Shown: positions 1 to 9,324, numbered from the stretch's first letter. The stretch is 31,950 nt of DNA from an uncultured Candidatus Saccharibacteria bacterium (GCA_934717805.1 CAKUZG010000009.1:1-31950), one strand, 5' to 3'. Notes: generated by a model from the letters alone, not told the origin. Program-made: numbers and translations.

Positions 1-598
1 CAATAGCTCCACCCAAAAGTACAATAAAAAACGCAATAAATCCTCCTATAGTGGGGCTGTTTTCAGCAATAGCGATCGCTATAGCCATAAAAAAAGCAAA
101 CATCATCACTATAAAAAAGAGATAAAATTCAAGAACCTTTTTATTAACTTGATTGTTAATTTTTCTCAAATATTCAAAAACTTCTCTCTCTTTTTTCGAA
201 GGTTTTTCGATTTCTTTCGTTTTTGGAAAAACATTAAACCAAACTAAGTTAGTTCTATCGTTTCCATAGCGTTCTCCGTCAAATATTGGCAAATCTTTGT
301 TTAAATACCAATATCCAAAAATACCGATCTTATATCTGATTACGCCAAGAATAAATACTACCAAGACATCGTAAATAGCTAATCTATTATTCTGTTTTAT
401 CAACAGAATAAGCAATAGAACAACTGTAATAGCAATACAGATATCTATCATTTTATAAGCTATCTTGCTGTTCTTGAAGAATAGCTTGGCCGGCTTATCC
501 AACCACGAGCTTTCTTTAGCAATACTCGTGTTAGTTTTCACTTCATCAAATTTAGAACTCTGAAAATTTAGAGCTACGAAAACTTCGGAAATTTTCAT
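1..598 (-). CDS. Membrane protein of unknown function, C-terminus cut by window edge
   Basis: An open frame of 199 codons runs from the ATG at 598 to the left edge of the window with no stop, so the C-terminus is missing. I do not recognise the family. Translation shows a polar N-terminus of about 45 residues, two hydrophobic segments near residues 50-66 and 73-90 (the second includes VLVVFILGV), a charged stretch rich in Lys/Glu around 128-160, and two more hydrophobic segments near the visible end (FYLFFIVMMFAFFMAIAIAI, then FIAFFIVLLGGAI). This suggests an integral membrane protein with at least four helices. The start is supported by a strong Shine-Dalgarno (AGAGGTGG) 7 bases upstream and a consensus promoter at 650-678. 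Confidence 0.75.
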   Translation of the reverse strand, partial: MKISEVFVALNFQSSKFDEVKTNTSIAKESSWLDKPAKLFFKNSKIAYKMIDICIAITVVLLLILLIKQNNRLAIYDVLVVFILGVIRYKIGIFGYWYLNKDLPIFDGERYGNDRTNLVWFNVFPKTKEIEKPSKKEREVFEYLRKINNQVNKKVLEFYLFFIVMMFAFFMAIAIAIAENSPTIGGFIAFFIVLLGGAI

Positions 599-649
599 AA
601 TTGTCCACCTCTTTTTTAAATTTTCTTTACTCTTCTGAGTAACTTACAT

Positions 650-678
650 ATTATACAACACTTTTTGATATTTATCAA
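650..678 (-). promoter_or_regulatory. Sigma-70-type promoter of the truncated membrane gene
   Basis: Read on the minus strand, TTGATA (673-678), a 17-bp spacer and TATAAT (650-655) form a near-consensus promoter. The expected start near 643 gives a leader of about 45 nt with a Shine-Dalgarno site. The first bases of that leader can fold into a small hairpin (TTACTC/GAGTAA, 627-642, loop of four). Its -35 box lies 4 bp from the -35 of the divergent promoter at 683-711. Confidence 0.75.
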
Positions 679-682
679 GTCA

Positions 683-711
683 TTGCTTGGTTTTTAAAAA
701 TCTGTTAAACT
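683..711 (+). promoter_or_regulatory. Promoter of the CobW-family gene, leaderless geometry
   Basis: TTGCTT (683-688), a 17-bp spacer and TAAACT (706-711) with a TGT extension form the promoter. Only 6 bases separate the -10 box from the ATG at 718, so transcription should begin at or next to the start codon. No Shine-Dalgarno sequence is present. Confidence 0.65.
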
Positions 712-717
712 TATTGT

Positions 718-1818
718 ATGGACGAAAATTTCGACTTAACTAACTTTTCGGAAGATATTTTTGATGATTTTTCGAAAATCGAAGTTCAAAAAAAGCAAAA
801 CAGCCGTAGAAAAATCCCTGTTATAATGATTTCTGGCTTTTTGGGCGCCGGAAAAACAACACTATTAAATCATCTGCTAAAAACTAATCCTGATCTAAAA
901 ATAGGCGCAATCGTTAATGATTTTGGAAAAATAAATATTGACAGCAAGCTCCTTTCTGGCAATTTAAATCAACAAACTATCGAGCTCAGCAACGGCTGTA
1001 TTTGTTGTATGATTGGAAGTAATGGCTTAAGCGAGCCACTCAGTAAGCTTTCTAATAAAGATTCTAATCTCGATGCAATATTAATTGAAGCTAGCGGAAT
1101 CGCAGAACCTTACGACCTTCTTAAAACTTTACAATATTCTGGAAATGAATATTCCTACTTTGGCGGAAATATCTACCTTATCGATGCTCAAAATTTCGAA
1201 AATGCTAGTCGGGATTTTCCAACACATTTTAAAAAATGCTTAAAGGCGAGCGATATTATTGTTTTAAATAAAACCGATTTAGTTTCGAAAGATAAGCTCA
1301 ATAGTATTGAATCCATGATTCGCGAGTTAAATTCGCAAGCACCCATTATTTATAGTCAAAATTCACAGATTGATTCGAAAATAATCTTTTCTTGGGATGA
1401 AAAACCTTTTACGAAAAATATAGAAAACACCCATGACCACAAAAACCATATACATCATGAATTTGAATCAATTTCTTTCGAAACAAAAAAGCCGATCGAC
1501 CCTAAAAAATTTAATACTTTTTTAGATAATCTTCCTCAAAATCTTTTTAGAATGAAAGGAATTTGCTATTTTGGCATGAAGGGTTACGAACAAAGTTTCA
1601 CGGTGCAAACTGTTGGAAAAACCGTCAATATGACCACTGAAGAATGGGAAGACGAAGAACCTAAAACTGAGCTGGTTTTAATTGGCACAAAAATGGATAA
1701 AAGCAAAATCATTCAACAACTTAAAAAATTAGAAGATGATTCTCCAGATGAAATTACACCAGAAAATATGGTAAATTTCGAACGATTTTTCTTAAAAAAT
1801 AATAAAGCCGACCTTTGA
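718..1818 (+). CDS. CobW/G3E-family GTP-binding metallochaperone-like protein
   Basis: A P-loop GTPase of the COG0523/G3E family, which delivers metal ions (zinc, cobalt or similar) to client proteins at the cost of GTP. The Walker A motif GFLGAGKTT is at residues 40-48. The family metal-binding motif CICC (C94, C96, C97) follows, and the guanine-specificity motif NKTD is at 184-187. A histidine-rich loop HDHKNHIHH (239-247) typical of zinc-handling members precedes a C-terminal CobW_C-like domain. At 366 residues the length is normal. The ATG at 718 lies 6 bases after a -10 box and lacks a ribosome site, so the mRNA is probably leaderless. The gene ends in TGA inside a terminator hairpin. 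The client and exact metal cannot be told from sequence; regulation by a zinc repressor is possible but no operator is visible. Confidence 0.9.
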   Translation: MDENFDLTNFSEDIFDDFSKIEVQKKQNSRRKIPVIMISGFLGAGKTTLLNHLLKTNPDLKIGAIVNDFGKINIDSKLLSGNLNQQTIELSNGCICCMIGSNGLSEPLSKLSNKDSNLDAILIEASGIAEPYDLLKTLQYSGNEYSYFGGNIYLIDAQNFENASRDFPTHFKKCLKASDIIVLNKTDLVSKDKLNSIESMIRELNSQAPIIYSQNSQIDSKIIFSWDEKPFTKNIENTHDHKNHIHHEFESISFETKKPIDPKKFNTFLDNLPQNLFRMKGICYFGMKGYEQSFTVQTVGKTVNMTTEEWEDEEPKTELVLIGTKMDKSKIIQQLKKLEDDSPDEITPENMVNFERFFLKNNKADL

Positions 1819-1835
1819 GTATTTTGGTCGGTTTT
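1807..1835 (+). terminator. Bidirectional rho-independent terminator
   Basis: Stem GCCGACC (1807-1813) pairs with GGTCGGT (1826-1832), with a 12-nt loop and a T tract on the plus strand. The plus-strand stop TGA (1816-1818) lies in the loop. On the minus strand the same stem is followed by CTTTATTATTTTT, so it can also end the aminopeptidase transcript. Confidence 0.8.
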
Positions 1836-1842
1836 ATATTGC

Positions 1843-4374
1843 TTATATTTTCATTAAGAAATCTTCTACTTGCTGTTTGTCTCGTTCGATTAATTCAACT
1901 CGTCCAGAAATTTCACGCTCACCCATTTCAATTGCTCGTGTCAAACTTGGGTCATTTTTTAATGGCTCAAAGAAATCTTTAAACTCTTGTAGTTCTTCTC
2001 GCGTCCTTAAAATTACACCAGAATATCGCGGAAAATCGTTATAGCTCTTATCTCCATCAAATTTTTGCGTAATAACATCCCAATTATTTCGAAGCCAAAC
2101 CCACGCAAGTTTTCGAATTTTCGTGTTTCGAAGCAAATGAACATACCAACTCAAAACATCTTGCGAACGAATCACATCGTCTTCGAGCATCTTTTCGAGT
2201 AATTTTTTACCCGTTTCAGGATTTTTAGTTGCGGTTAAAGCAATCATAAGGTCGTCGCGATAATCTACATTTGTTGTGTTTTGATACTCTTCAATAAGCT
2301 TTTCAATCAATTCTGGAGTTTCATCAAATCTTATTTTTGCCGTTAAAATTAAACTTCGAATTTCAGAATCAATATCTTCCATATCTTGAACTTTCGCAAA
2401 GATTTCTAAAGCGCCATCAATTGCCTCTTTATTTTCTGCATAAATCATATGTGCAAGAATTGAACTACGATTTTGTGTGTCTTCCTCGTCTTCACCGGTT
2501 TTTTTAAAGAAACCAAGTCGCTTAAATTCTGATCCTGCCAAACCACCAACAAAATTCTTCATTTTTTGAGAACTTTCAGATCCTTCATCTACAAAAATTT
2601 TCAATTCACCAATCAAGATACTAATCATATCCCAGACATTTAGAGAAGTTTCATTTTTATAGTATTGCAGAGTTTTCAATAAATCAACACTGGAAATTTC
2701 ACCACCTCTTGAAAGTAATGATCGTTCTTGCAAGATCTGTAGTCGCGAAACCGTATCTAGCTCACCATTTTGCACCTTTTCTAGAAGTTTTTCGAAAAGT
2801 TCACCTTCGTAATTACTAATAAAGTGCGCAACATTACCTTTATTAAGTTGAACAAAATCACCTGTTTTTTGACAAGTTAGCTCTTTTTGATTCATTACTT
2901 CTGGTAAATTAGGTTGATTTGAACGCAATAAAATTGGCCAAATTCGGTTAGTATCTTTGCCTTCACCGATGAAAAATTGCTTTTGCGAAAGTTCTATATT
3001 ATTATCACCGCTACTCTTTACAAAAACACTTGGATAGCCACTCTGAAGAAGCCACGGATTCATGAAATCTGCAACATTTTTTCCAGATGCTTCACTTAAA
3101 CATCGCCACAAGTCTTCACCTACCGTATTTTTATATTTAAAACGTTCAAAATATTCACGCAAACCTTTTCTAAAAGCTTCATCACCAATATATTCTCGAA
3201 GCATATTCATTAATCTCGCGCCTTTTGCATACACAATCGCACCATCAAAAATCGTACCGATTTCATCTGGATGATGAACAGGAACGTGAACCGATTGAAC
3301 TCCGTCAATTGCGTCACGACGTAAACTTAAAATAGCTTCATTCACCGCAAATTCTTCCCAAATTTTCCATTCAGGCTCTAATGCGTCTGTCGCAAAATAT
3401 TCCATCATCGTCGCAAATGACTCATTTAGCCATAATTCATCCCACCACTTCATTGTAACGAGGTTTCCGAACCACTGATGTGAAGTTTCATGAGCAATAA
3501 CCAATGCTACATATTTTTTAGAAGAAATTGAAGATTTTTCATCTGCTAAAAGAGCAGTTTCGCGATAAGTTATCAAACCCCAGTTTTCCATTGCACCACT
3601 AGAGAAATCTGGCAAGGCAACGTGATCACATTTTGGAAGCGGAAACTTTTGATCAAAGAAGTCTTCATAAAATTCTAAAACTCTCGCGGCAAAATCTAGT
3701 GGAAACTCGAGCAGGCTAGATTTTTGAGCTTTAGTTGCTAAAATTGAAACTTCAACCCCACTTTTTGTTTTTTTCGAAACTCTTTGAAGATCACCCAAAA
3801 CAAATGCCAAAAGATAGGTCGACATTCGTGGAGTTTTTTCAAATTTGGTAAGCTTATTATTTTCAAAATCTTCTACTTTTTCAGGATTAGTGTTCGATAA
3901 AACTTCAACATTTTTTTGCGAAACAATCTCTAATGAAAAAGTTGCCTTAGCTTCAGGTTCATCAATACAAGGAAAAACCTCTCGCGCATGGTGACTTTCA
4001 AATTGAGTTGCAAAAAGCTCTTTTTTAACACCGTTTTCCTTATAATAACAAGGGTAGAGACCATGCATTGCATCTGTAATTTTACCCGAAAAACTAATTT
4101 CAAAATTAATTTTATCATCTTGATCAAAATTAAATTGATCTATTTCAATCTTAACTTCATCTCCATTTTTAGAAAAAGTTGCCTTTTTATCATCTAAAAA
4201 AACTATTTCTTTGATCTCTAAGTCTTTTGCATGAAGAAAAATTTCCTTTTCATTTTTTACTATTCCAGAAATCTGCACTTTTCCCTTAAAATTACGCTTA
4301 TCCGCTTGAGATAAATCCAATAAAAGTTTATAGTGTTCAGGATTAAAATCATTAATCAATCTTTTAACACTCAT
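1843..4374 (-). CDS. pepN: M1-family zinc aminopeptidase (aminopeptidase N type)
   Basis: A metallo-aminopeptidase that removes N-terminal residues from peptides, probably in the cytoplasm since no signal peptide is visible. The exopeptidase motif GAMEN is at residues 260-264. The zinc site HETSH is at 295-299, with the third ligand E318 in NESFA, giving HExxH-18-E. The N-terminal beta domain and a helical ERAP1_C-like C-terminal half complete a protein of 843 residues, normal for M1 enzymes. The start overlaps the 3' end of the phosphohexomutase gene by 11 bases. The Shine-Dalgarno AGGAG lies inside that gene, which suggests translational coupling. In a genome with little amino-acid synthesis it probably serves peptide scavenging (inference). 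Confidence 0.95.
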   Translation of the reverse strand: MSVKRLINDFNPEHYKLLLDLSQADKRNFKGKVQISGIVKNEKEIFLHAKDLEIKEIVFLDDKKATFSKNGDEVKIEIDQFNFDQDDKINFEISFSGKITDAMHGLYPCYYKENGVKKELFATQFESHHAREVFPCIDEPEAKATFSLEIVSQKNVEVLSNTNPEKVEDFENNKLTKFEKTPRMSTYLLAFVLGDLQRVSKKTKSGVEVSILATKAQKSSLLEFPLDFAARVLEFYEDFFDQKFPLPKCDHVALPDFSSGAMENWGLITYRETALLADEKSSISSKKYVALVIAHETSHQWFGNLVTMKWWDELWLNESFATMMEYFATDALEPEWKIWEEFAVNEAILSLRRDAIDGVQSVHVPVHHPDEIGTIFDGAIVYAKGARLMNMLREYIGDEAFRKGLREYFERFKYKNTVGEDLWRCLSEASGKNVADFMNPWLLQSGYPSVFVKSSGDNNIELSQKQFFIGEGKDTNRIWPILLRSNQPNLPEVMNQKELTCQKTGDFVQLNKGNVAHFISNYEGELFEKLLEKVQNGELDTVSRLQILQERSLLSRGGEISSVDLLKTLQYYKNETSLNVWDMISILIGELKIFVDEGSESSQKMKNFVGGLAGSEFKRLGFFKKTGEDEEDTQNRSSILAHMIYAENKEAIDGALEIFAKVQDMEDIDSEIRSLILTAKIRFDETPELIEKLIEEYQNTTNVDYRDDLMIALTATKNPETGKKLLEKMLEDDVIRSQDVLSWYVHLLRNTKIRKLAWVWLRNNWDVITQKFDGDKSYNDFPRYSGVILRTREELQEFKDFFEPLKNDPSLTRAIEMGEREISGRVELIERDKQQVEDFLMKI

Positions 4375-6124
4375 TTAGAATTCTCCTCTTAAAATCTGTT
4401 ATAACTTCTTCAATCTTAGCACAATCTTCTTTTTTATCAAACAGCCATTGAGCATAAATTTTTATCTTTGGCTCTGTTCCACTTGGGCGAATTGTAATTC
4501 TATTCTCAGGTTTCATAAATTCGAAACTAACAGCATTACCAACTTCGAGCATATTAAATTTACTTTTCTCTCCCGTAACAACATCGGTTTCTATCAAACC
4601 CTCAAAATCTCTAGTTTTTGTTGCACCAAAAGTTTTTTCACCACTTTTAACTTTTTGCATGATTTCCTGCATTTTATTAAACCCACCTGAACCAGAAAAT
4701 TCAATAGACTCCGTTTTTTCTGTAAAAAAGCCAATTTCTGAATAAATTTCATCTAATTTCTCACCTAGAGTTTTATTCTCTTTTTGAAGATCCGAAGCTA
4801 ATTCTGAAATAATTAGTCCAATCGTTGCGGCATCTTTATCTCTAGTCTGATCACCGACTAATCCGCCAAGGCTTTCTTCGAATCCAGCGATAAAAATTTC
4901 TCCCTCAGATTCCTTTTGAAGGATTTTTTTACCAATAAATTTAAAACCAACCATTAAATCATCATAAATTTTAACGCCGTATTTTTTTGCCAAAGCATTC
5001 AGAGCATCAGTAGTAACAAAACTTTTACAAATAAACCTTCTATTTTTAAAATATAAATTCTCATATTTATTTATTTTGTCATGGATTTTCGAAAGCAGAT
5101 AATCTGCAGTTAAAATCGCACTCTGATTTCCCGAGAAACTTCGAACTTCACCGTTTTTTTCAAGACTCATCACACAGATTCTATCTGCATCTGGATCTGT
5201 TGTTAGCGCAATATCTGCGCGTGTTTGTTTAAGCTTTTTGATCGCCATTTTGTTTGCTGATAGGTTTTCAGGATTTGGCTTTTTATCTGGCAATGTTGAA
5301 AAATCTCCATCAAAATTCATCTGCTCATCAACCAAAGTAATATCTTTAAAACCAGCAGATTTTAATGTTCGCAAAAGATTTGTCGAGCCAGTTCCGTGAA
5401 TTGGAGAAAATACAATCTTAGCATTTCGGTTTTTTCCTACGGAGAGTTTAGTATTTGTGTTTATATATTTTTCATCAATTTCTTCACTTAAAATTTGAAT
5501 TTTACCACTTTGCTTCAATTCTTCAAAATTACCAATTTTAATATCTTTAATATTTTGTGCAATTTTCATTAGATTTTTATCATTTGGTGAAGAAACCTGC
5601 GCCCCATCATTCCAATAAACCTTAATTCCATTATCTTGAGGTGGGTTGTGGCTAGCCGATATTACAATTCCAGCCGAAGTTTTAAGTTCACGAACAGTAA
5701 ATGATAACTCTGGAGTTGAACGCGGAGAATCAAAATAAAAAACTTTAATCTGATTTGCTGCTAAAACTTCAGCACATCTTTGCGAAAGCTCTTTTGATGA
5801 ATTTCGAACATCCCAACCAATCGCAACACTTAAGCTATGTTCTTTTTTTAATTTTAAATAATCAGCTAGCGCTTGAGCACTTTCCGAAATAGTCATTAAA
5901 TTAATCCGGTTTGGCCCAACACCAACTTTTCCTCGTCGTCCTGCGGTTCCAAATTCCAAAACTTTAAAAAAAGAATCCTCTAACTCTTTCCATTCTTCAT
6001 CAATGATTAATTTTTCTATTTCTGTATGAAATTCTTCATATCTCTCATCAAAAAACCAAATTTTAAGATTTTCGAAAGCTGATTTCGATAAATGATTTTC
6101 AGCATTTTTTAGTTCGTTATTCAC
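4364..6124 (-). CDS. Phosphoglucomutase/phosphomannomutase (alpha-D-phosphohexomutase)
   Basis: Interconverts hexose 1- and 6-phosphates, linking glycolytic intermediates to nucleotide sugars for the cell surface. All family signatures are present: GTAGRRG near 59-65, the phosphoserine loop SASHNP (catalytic Ser158), the Mg-binding loop TDPDADR (D310, D312, D314) and the sugar-phosphate-binding RPSGTEP at 546-552. Its 586 residues fit the larger PGM/PMM group (PgcA-like), with an N-terminal extension compared with ManB. The start is GTG at 6124, chosen because AAGGAG lies 7 bases upstream and the promoter at 6142-6170 leaves a leader of about 11 nt. The distal gene pepN overlaps it. Whether glucose or mannose phosphate is preferred cannot be told. 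Confidence 0.93.
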   Translation of the reverse strand: MNNELKNAENHLSKSAFENLKIWFFDERYEEFHTEIEKLIIDEEWKELEDSFFKVLEFGTAGRRGKVGVGPNRINLMTISESAQALADYLKLKKEHSLSVAIGWDVRNSSKELSQRCAEVLAANQIKVFYFDSPRSTPELSFTVRELKTSAGIVISASHNPPQDNGIKVYWNDGAQVSSPNDKNLMKIAQNIKDIKIGNFEELKQSGKIQILSEEIDEKYINTNTKLSVGKNRNAKIVFSPIHGTGSTNLLRTLKSAGFKDITLVDEQMNFDGDFSTLPDKKPNPENLSANKMAIKKLKQTRADIALTTDPDADRICVMSLEKNGEVRSFSGNQSAILTADYLLSKIHDKINKYENLYFKNRRFICKSFVTTDALNALAKKYGVKIYDDLMVGFKFIGKKILQKESEGEIFIAGFEESLGGLVGDQTRDKDAATIGLIISELASDLQKENKTLGEKLDEIYSEIGFFTEKTESIEFSGSGGFNKMQEIMQKVKSGEKTFGATKTRDFEGLIETDVVTGEKSKFNMLEVGNAVSFEFMKPENRITIRPSGTEPKIKIYAQWLFDKKEDCAKIEEVITDFKRRILNEC

Positions 6125-6141
6125 AATAGCTCCTTTTTACC

Positions 6142-6170
6142 ATTTTATCATTTATCTTAAAGAAAATCAA
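6142..6170 (-). promoter_or_regulatory. Promoter of the phosphohexomutase-pepN operon
   Basis: On the minus strand TTGATT (6165-6170), 17 bp and TAAAAT (6142-6147) with a TGA extension. The leader is short but includes AAGGAG before the GTG start. The -35 is only 5 bp from the -35 of the divergent promoter at 6176-6204. Confidence 0.75.
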
Positions 6171-6175
6171 AGTGC

Positions 6176-6204
6176 TTGCGTTTTTTGTTTTTTTGTGGTA
6201 AAAT
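6176..6204 (+). promoter_or_regulatory. Promoter of the DUF5665 gene, leaderless geometry
   Basis: TTGCGT (6176-6181), a 17-bp spacer ending in TGG, and TAAAAT (6199-6204). The ATG at 6212 follows after 7 bases, so the predicted start site coincides with the start codon. This also shows that a longer reading frame beginning with TTG at 6176 is not the protein, because that TTG is the -35 box. Confidence 0.8.
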
Positions 6205-6211
6205 ATGCCCG

Positions 6212-6502
6212 ATGAATAAGTTTTTAAAAAATGCTCAGAAAAAAATTTCTGACGACAACACTAGAGGTGCCCAAATTGGACTTCTTGAAGAAGTTTTTAA
6301 TGATATATACCCTAACCGTTGGACAGTTTATAAAGTTAATTTCTTTCGTGGAATAGCATTTGGTTTTGGTAGCGTAATTGGTGCAACAGTTCTTATTTTT
6401 CTCTTGGTTTGGTTACTTAATTTTTTTGTAAATATACCTGGAGGAATTGGAGATTTCATTCAAGCTATCATTCACGCAATGCAAAGTCGAAGACAAATTT
6501 AA
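6212..6502 (+). CDS. Small membrane protein with DUF5665-like domain
   Basis: A 96-residue protein. A polar N-terminus of about 40 residues leads into the segment NFFRGIAFGFGSVIGATVL, typical of DUF5665, and then one or two membrane helices (about 45-75) with a short amphipathic end. The function of this family is unknown. I chose ATG 6212 over the upstream in-frame TTG because the TTG is part of the promoter. No ribosome-binding site precedes the start, in keeping with a leaderless message. The gene stands alone, with its own promoter and a strong terminator directly after it. Confidence 0.8.
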   Translation: MNKFLKNAQKKISDDNTRGAQIGLLEEVFNDIYPNRWTVYKVNFFRGIAFGFGSVIGATVLIFLLVWLLNFFVNIPGGIGDFIQAIIHAMQSRRQI

Positions 6503-6533
6503 AAATCACCCATCAAAGGGTGATTTATTTTTT
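6503..6533 (+). terminator. Bidirectional rho-independent terminator
   Basis: A perfect 9-bp stem (AAATCACCC at 6503-6511, GGGTGATTT at 6518-6526) with a 6-nt loop and a T-rich tract to 6533. The symmetric A/T flanks let it end both the DUF5665 transcript and the convergent PBP transcript, whose stop codon begins at 6534. Confidence 0.85.
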
Positions 6534-9285
6534 AGTTTCCAGAGTCACTAGAACCACCATTCGAACTTATCGAAGATGGTCCTGTGTAGCTCTTTGAGAC
6601 TTTATATCCACCAGAGTCAGAAACTTCAACAGTTATATTCTGACCCGCTTTGCTGAAAGTATAATCTGTAGACAAAGTATTTCCAGTTGGGACGGCAGTG
6701 CTAATAGTAGCGCCGTCAACTTTTACCACAACAGAGCTAATATCAAAATTACCTTTATTAATATTAACATTTATTCTGTACGTGTTTGAATTTGGATGCC
6801 TCGAATATGAAACACCTGACACACTTGGCTGACTATCAGAACACTTATGTACGTCATCTTCTTCGTTAATATTATAGCCATCTGGAACAGTGATTGATTT
6901 CTTTTTCGAAACAGGATCTGTTGTTTCAAATACGGTTAGTTTAACGCGAGTTGAATCAGGAGTACATTTCGTAGCTTTCTTTTTCGAAATGTTATCAAAC
7001 TCAATCTCTTTAGATGTTGAACCAGTTTTATTTTTATCCCACCAAGAAGGACAAATGTCAGTTCTTCCGTTTATAGTACAACTTCTAATTCCTGCAGGTT
7101 TTTCTATCCTATCCCCAGATTTCCATTTTCCGTTTGCAGCATAAACCTGTTTGTGTACAGAGCTCATATAGTCATTTATTACCCGACGCACAGAGCTGTT
7201 GTCTGAAGATCTTAATGCTCGTCCGTCATGATTTCCACTCCAAACACCAGCAGCAACAACAGGTGAATAGCTCATCATCCATGAGTCCTTAGCAGCGTCC
7301 TTACCATTGTCGGTTGTTCCCGTTTTTGAAGCAGTCCAAACCCCAGGAACGACAAATCCATAACTTCGACTTTGGCCACCAAAAGTTGTTGTTCGAGCAC
7401 TAGCATCAGAAAGTATATCGGTTAGCTCATATGCTGCTTGTTGATCAATAACCTGTTTTGATTCATCTTTCCATTCATAGATTTTTTGATTTGAAGAATT
7501 TTTAACTTCAGTAAAGTAAGTTAATTCTTTATATGCACCTCCACGAGCGATAGAAGCATAAGCATTCGTATGCTCATCCTGATGAACTGAACATCCACCA
7601 CCAATAGCTGCAGAGAGACCAGCATTACTATTCTTACAGTAAGATTTATCACCCAGCTGTTGTGCGACGCTCACACCATCATTAACTCCAACAATAGTTA
7701 AAGATTTAACTGCAGCAATATTTAAGGAGTTTCCTAAGCTAAACCGTATAGGAACGCTTCCATAAAATTGTTTAGAGGCATTTCTAAGCTGACAAGCGCC
7801 ATAAGTTCCAGCACAATATTGAGAATCGATATTTTCATCCTTCAGAATAGTACCTGGTGTATAAACAGTATCTTTTTTATTAAATAGAGCAGCATAATCA
7901 ACTACTGGCTTAATACTTGATCCAGGGTCTAAAGATGAAGTTGAAGCATTTGTTTGACCATAACCTTCTTTATTGTAATCAACCGAACCAACTTGAGCAA
8001 TAACCTGACCGGTAGCAACATCTACCGATGTCATAGCAATATTGTCAGCACCGCTGATATAGAGTGTTTTAGCACCTGCGCTAACAGCTGCTTCAGCAAG
8101 TGACTGAGCTTTAAGATCTACTGTTGTTTTTACAGTAAGACCACCGGCACCAACAACCTTCACGCCAAGTTTCTCTTCAAGCTTCTTTTTAACCTCTTGC
8201 ACAAAATGTGGAGCTTTAATATTTGCGTATTGATCTCTTTCTGGCTTAATAGTTGCTAAAATATCAAAATCTTTAGCCTCCTTAGCCTCTTTCTCGGTAA
8301 TAAAACCACAAGAAACCATATCATTCAATACTTTATGCTGACGCTCAACTAAGCTCTTATTAAATTCCCTATTATAAGGATTATAAACTGCTGGGTTATT
8401 AGGAATAGAAGCTAGTAGAGCCGCTTCTGCTAGAGTCAAATCTTTAGAGCTTTTTCCAAAGTATGTTCGAGCACCCGATTCAACTCCGTTTCGTCGTCCA
8501 CCATAAGGAGATTCATTCAGATATAGTGATAAGATCTGATCCTTATTATACATTTGTTCAACTTGAACCGCTAAAATCATCTCTTTAATTTTTCGAGGAA
8601 TACCACTTAAACCGCGATCACTTGATTCATTTGAGAAATAGACTTGTTTAATTAGCTGTTGGGTTAAGGTTGAACCACCTTGTGTAGCACCACCCTTAAA
8701 GTTGTTAACAAAAGCTCGAACAATAGCCGTCAAATCAACACCTTTATGTTTGTAGAAATCCCGGTCTTCAATAGCGACCGTAGCTTTTTTAACATAGTCA
8801 GATATTTCAGAGTTTTCAACAACTAATTTATAATCTCCAGACCCTTTATCTTCCCACAAAAGTTCGCCATTACGATCATAATATTTAGAAACCGTTGTCT
8901 GAACTCGTTTTGCCAATTCCTCAGGTTTAATCTGATTTAGGTCTTTCGAAACATACGCAAAAGCGGCAGCAATAGCAATTCCACTAAGAATAATTATTGC
9001 GCCTAAAATTTTTAAGCCCATAAATAAGCCTTGTTTACTAAACCAATATTTCAAAACTCGTTTTGGATGCAGCCTATAAAAAAATCTTTTTATCGGATCT
9101 TTAGGTAAACTTGCAAGATATTCTGCTCTTTCACGAGCTCTAGAATCTTTCTTTTCCTTCATTCTATGTGCTAAATTTGTATATAAACCTAGATTATTCT
9201 TCCTTTTTGATGCACTACTTCTTTTTGAAGATACACGCTTTTCGGTAGAATTCTTTTCTTTATTAAGTCTATTTCTTCTATCCAT
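6532..9285 (-). CDS. Class A penicillin-binding protein (PBP1A-type transglycosylase/transpeptidase)
   Basis: A bifunctional peptidoglycan synthase of about 917 residues. After a basic cytoplasmic tail and one membrane helix (about 89-112) comes a GT51 glycosyltransferase domain with AIEDRDF (catalytic Glu173) and GGSTLTQQ (203-210). The transpeptidase domain has the active-site SxxK (S456-K459), SxN (S520-N522) and KTG (654-656). The C-terminus is a Ser/Asn/Gly-rich tail with a likely Ig/fibronectin-like beta domain (about 820-900). I place the start at ATG 9285: the longer frame to 9324 begins in the -35 box of a perfect promoter. The gene is monocistronic. Cysteine pairs in the transpeptidase domain may form disulfides (inference). 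Confidence 0.95.
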   Translation of the reverse strand: MDRRNRLNKEKNSTEKRVSSKRSSASKRKNNLGLYTNLAHRMKEKKDSRARERAEYLASLPKDPIKRFFYRLHPKRVLKYWFSKQGLFMGLKILGAIIILSGIAIAAAFAYVSKDLNQIKPEELAKRVQTTVSKYYDRNGELLWEDKGSGDYKLVVENSEISDYVKKATVAIEDRDFYKHKGVDLTAIVRAFVNNFKGGATQGGSTLTQQLIKQVYFSNESSDRGLSGIPRKIKEMILAVQVEQMYNKDQILSLYLNESPYGGRRNGVESGARTYFGKSSKDLTLAEAALLASIPNNPAVYNPYNREFNKSLVERQHKVLNDMVSCGFITEKEAKEAKDFDILATIKPERDQYANIKAPHFVQEVKKKLEEKLGVKVVGAGGLTVKTTVDLKAQSLAEAAVSAGAKTLYISGADNIAMTSVDVATGQVIAQVGSVDYNKEGYGQTNASTSSLDPGSSIKPVVDYAALFNKKDTVYTPGTILKDENIDSQYCAGTYGACQLRNASKQFYGSVPIRFSLGNSLNIAAVKSLTIVGVNDGVSVAQQLGDKSYCKNSNAGLSAAIGGGCSVHQDEHTNAYASIARGGAYKELTYFTEVKNSSNQKIYEWKDESKQVIDQQAAYELTDILSDASARTTTFGGQSRSYGFVVPGVWTASKTGTTDNGKDAAKDSWMMSYSPVVAAGVWSGNHDGRALRSSDNSSVRRVINDYMSSVHKQVYAANGKWKSGDRIEKPAGIRSCTINGRTDICPSWWDKNKTGSTSKEIEFDNISKKKATKCTPDSTRVKLTVFETTDPVSKKKSITVPDGYNINEEDDVHKCSDSQPSVSGVSYSRHPNSNTYRINVNINKGNFDISSVVVKVDGATISTAVPTGNTLSTDYTFSKAGQNITVEVSDSGGYKVSKSYTGPSSISSNGGSSDSGN

Positions 9286-9295
9286 ACTGACTATA

Positions 9296-9324
9296 ATTAT
9301 ACCACACATGCTTATGCATTTCAA
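9296..9324 (-). promoter_or_regulatory. Promoter of the PBP gene, near-leaderless geometry
   Basis: On the minus strand TTGAAA (9319-9324), a 17-bp spacer ending in TGG and a perfect TATAAT (9296-9301). Ten bases separate the -10 box from ATG 9285, so the leader would be about 3 nt. No Shine-Dalgarno site is present. Confidence 0.85.

Noticed and set aside
6176..6211. Longer N-terminus of the DUF5665 protein from TTG 6176
   Set aside because: That TTG is the -35 box of a consensus promoter, and ATG 6212 sits exactly where transcription should begin.
9286..9324. Longer N-terminus of the PBP
   Set aside because: The extra codons coincide with a perfect TTGAAA-17-TATAAT promoter; ATG 9285 fits better.
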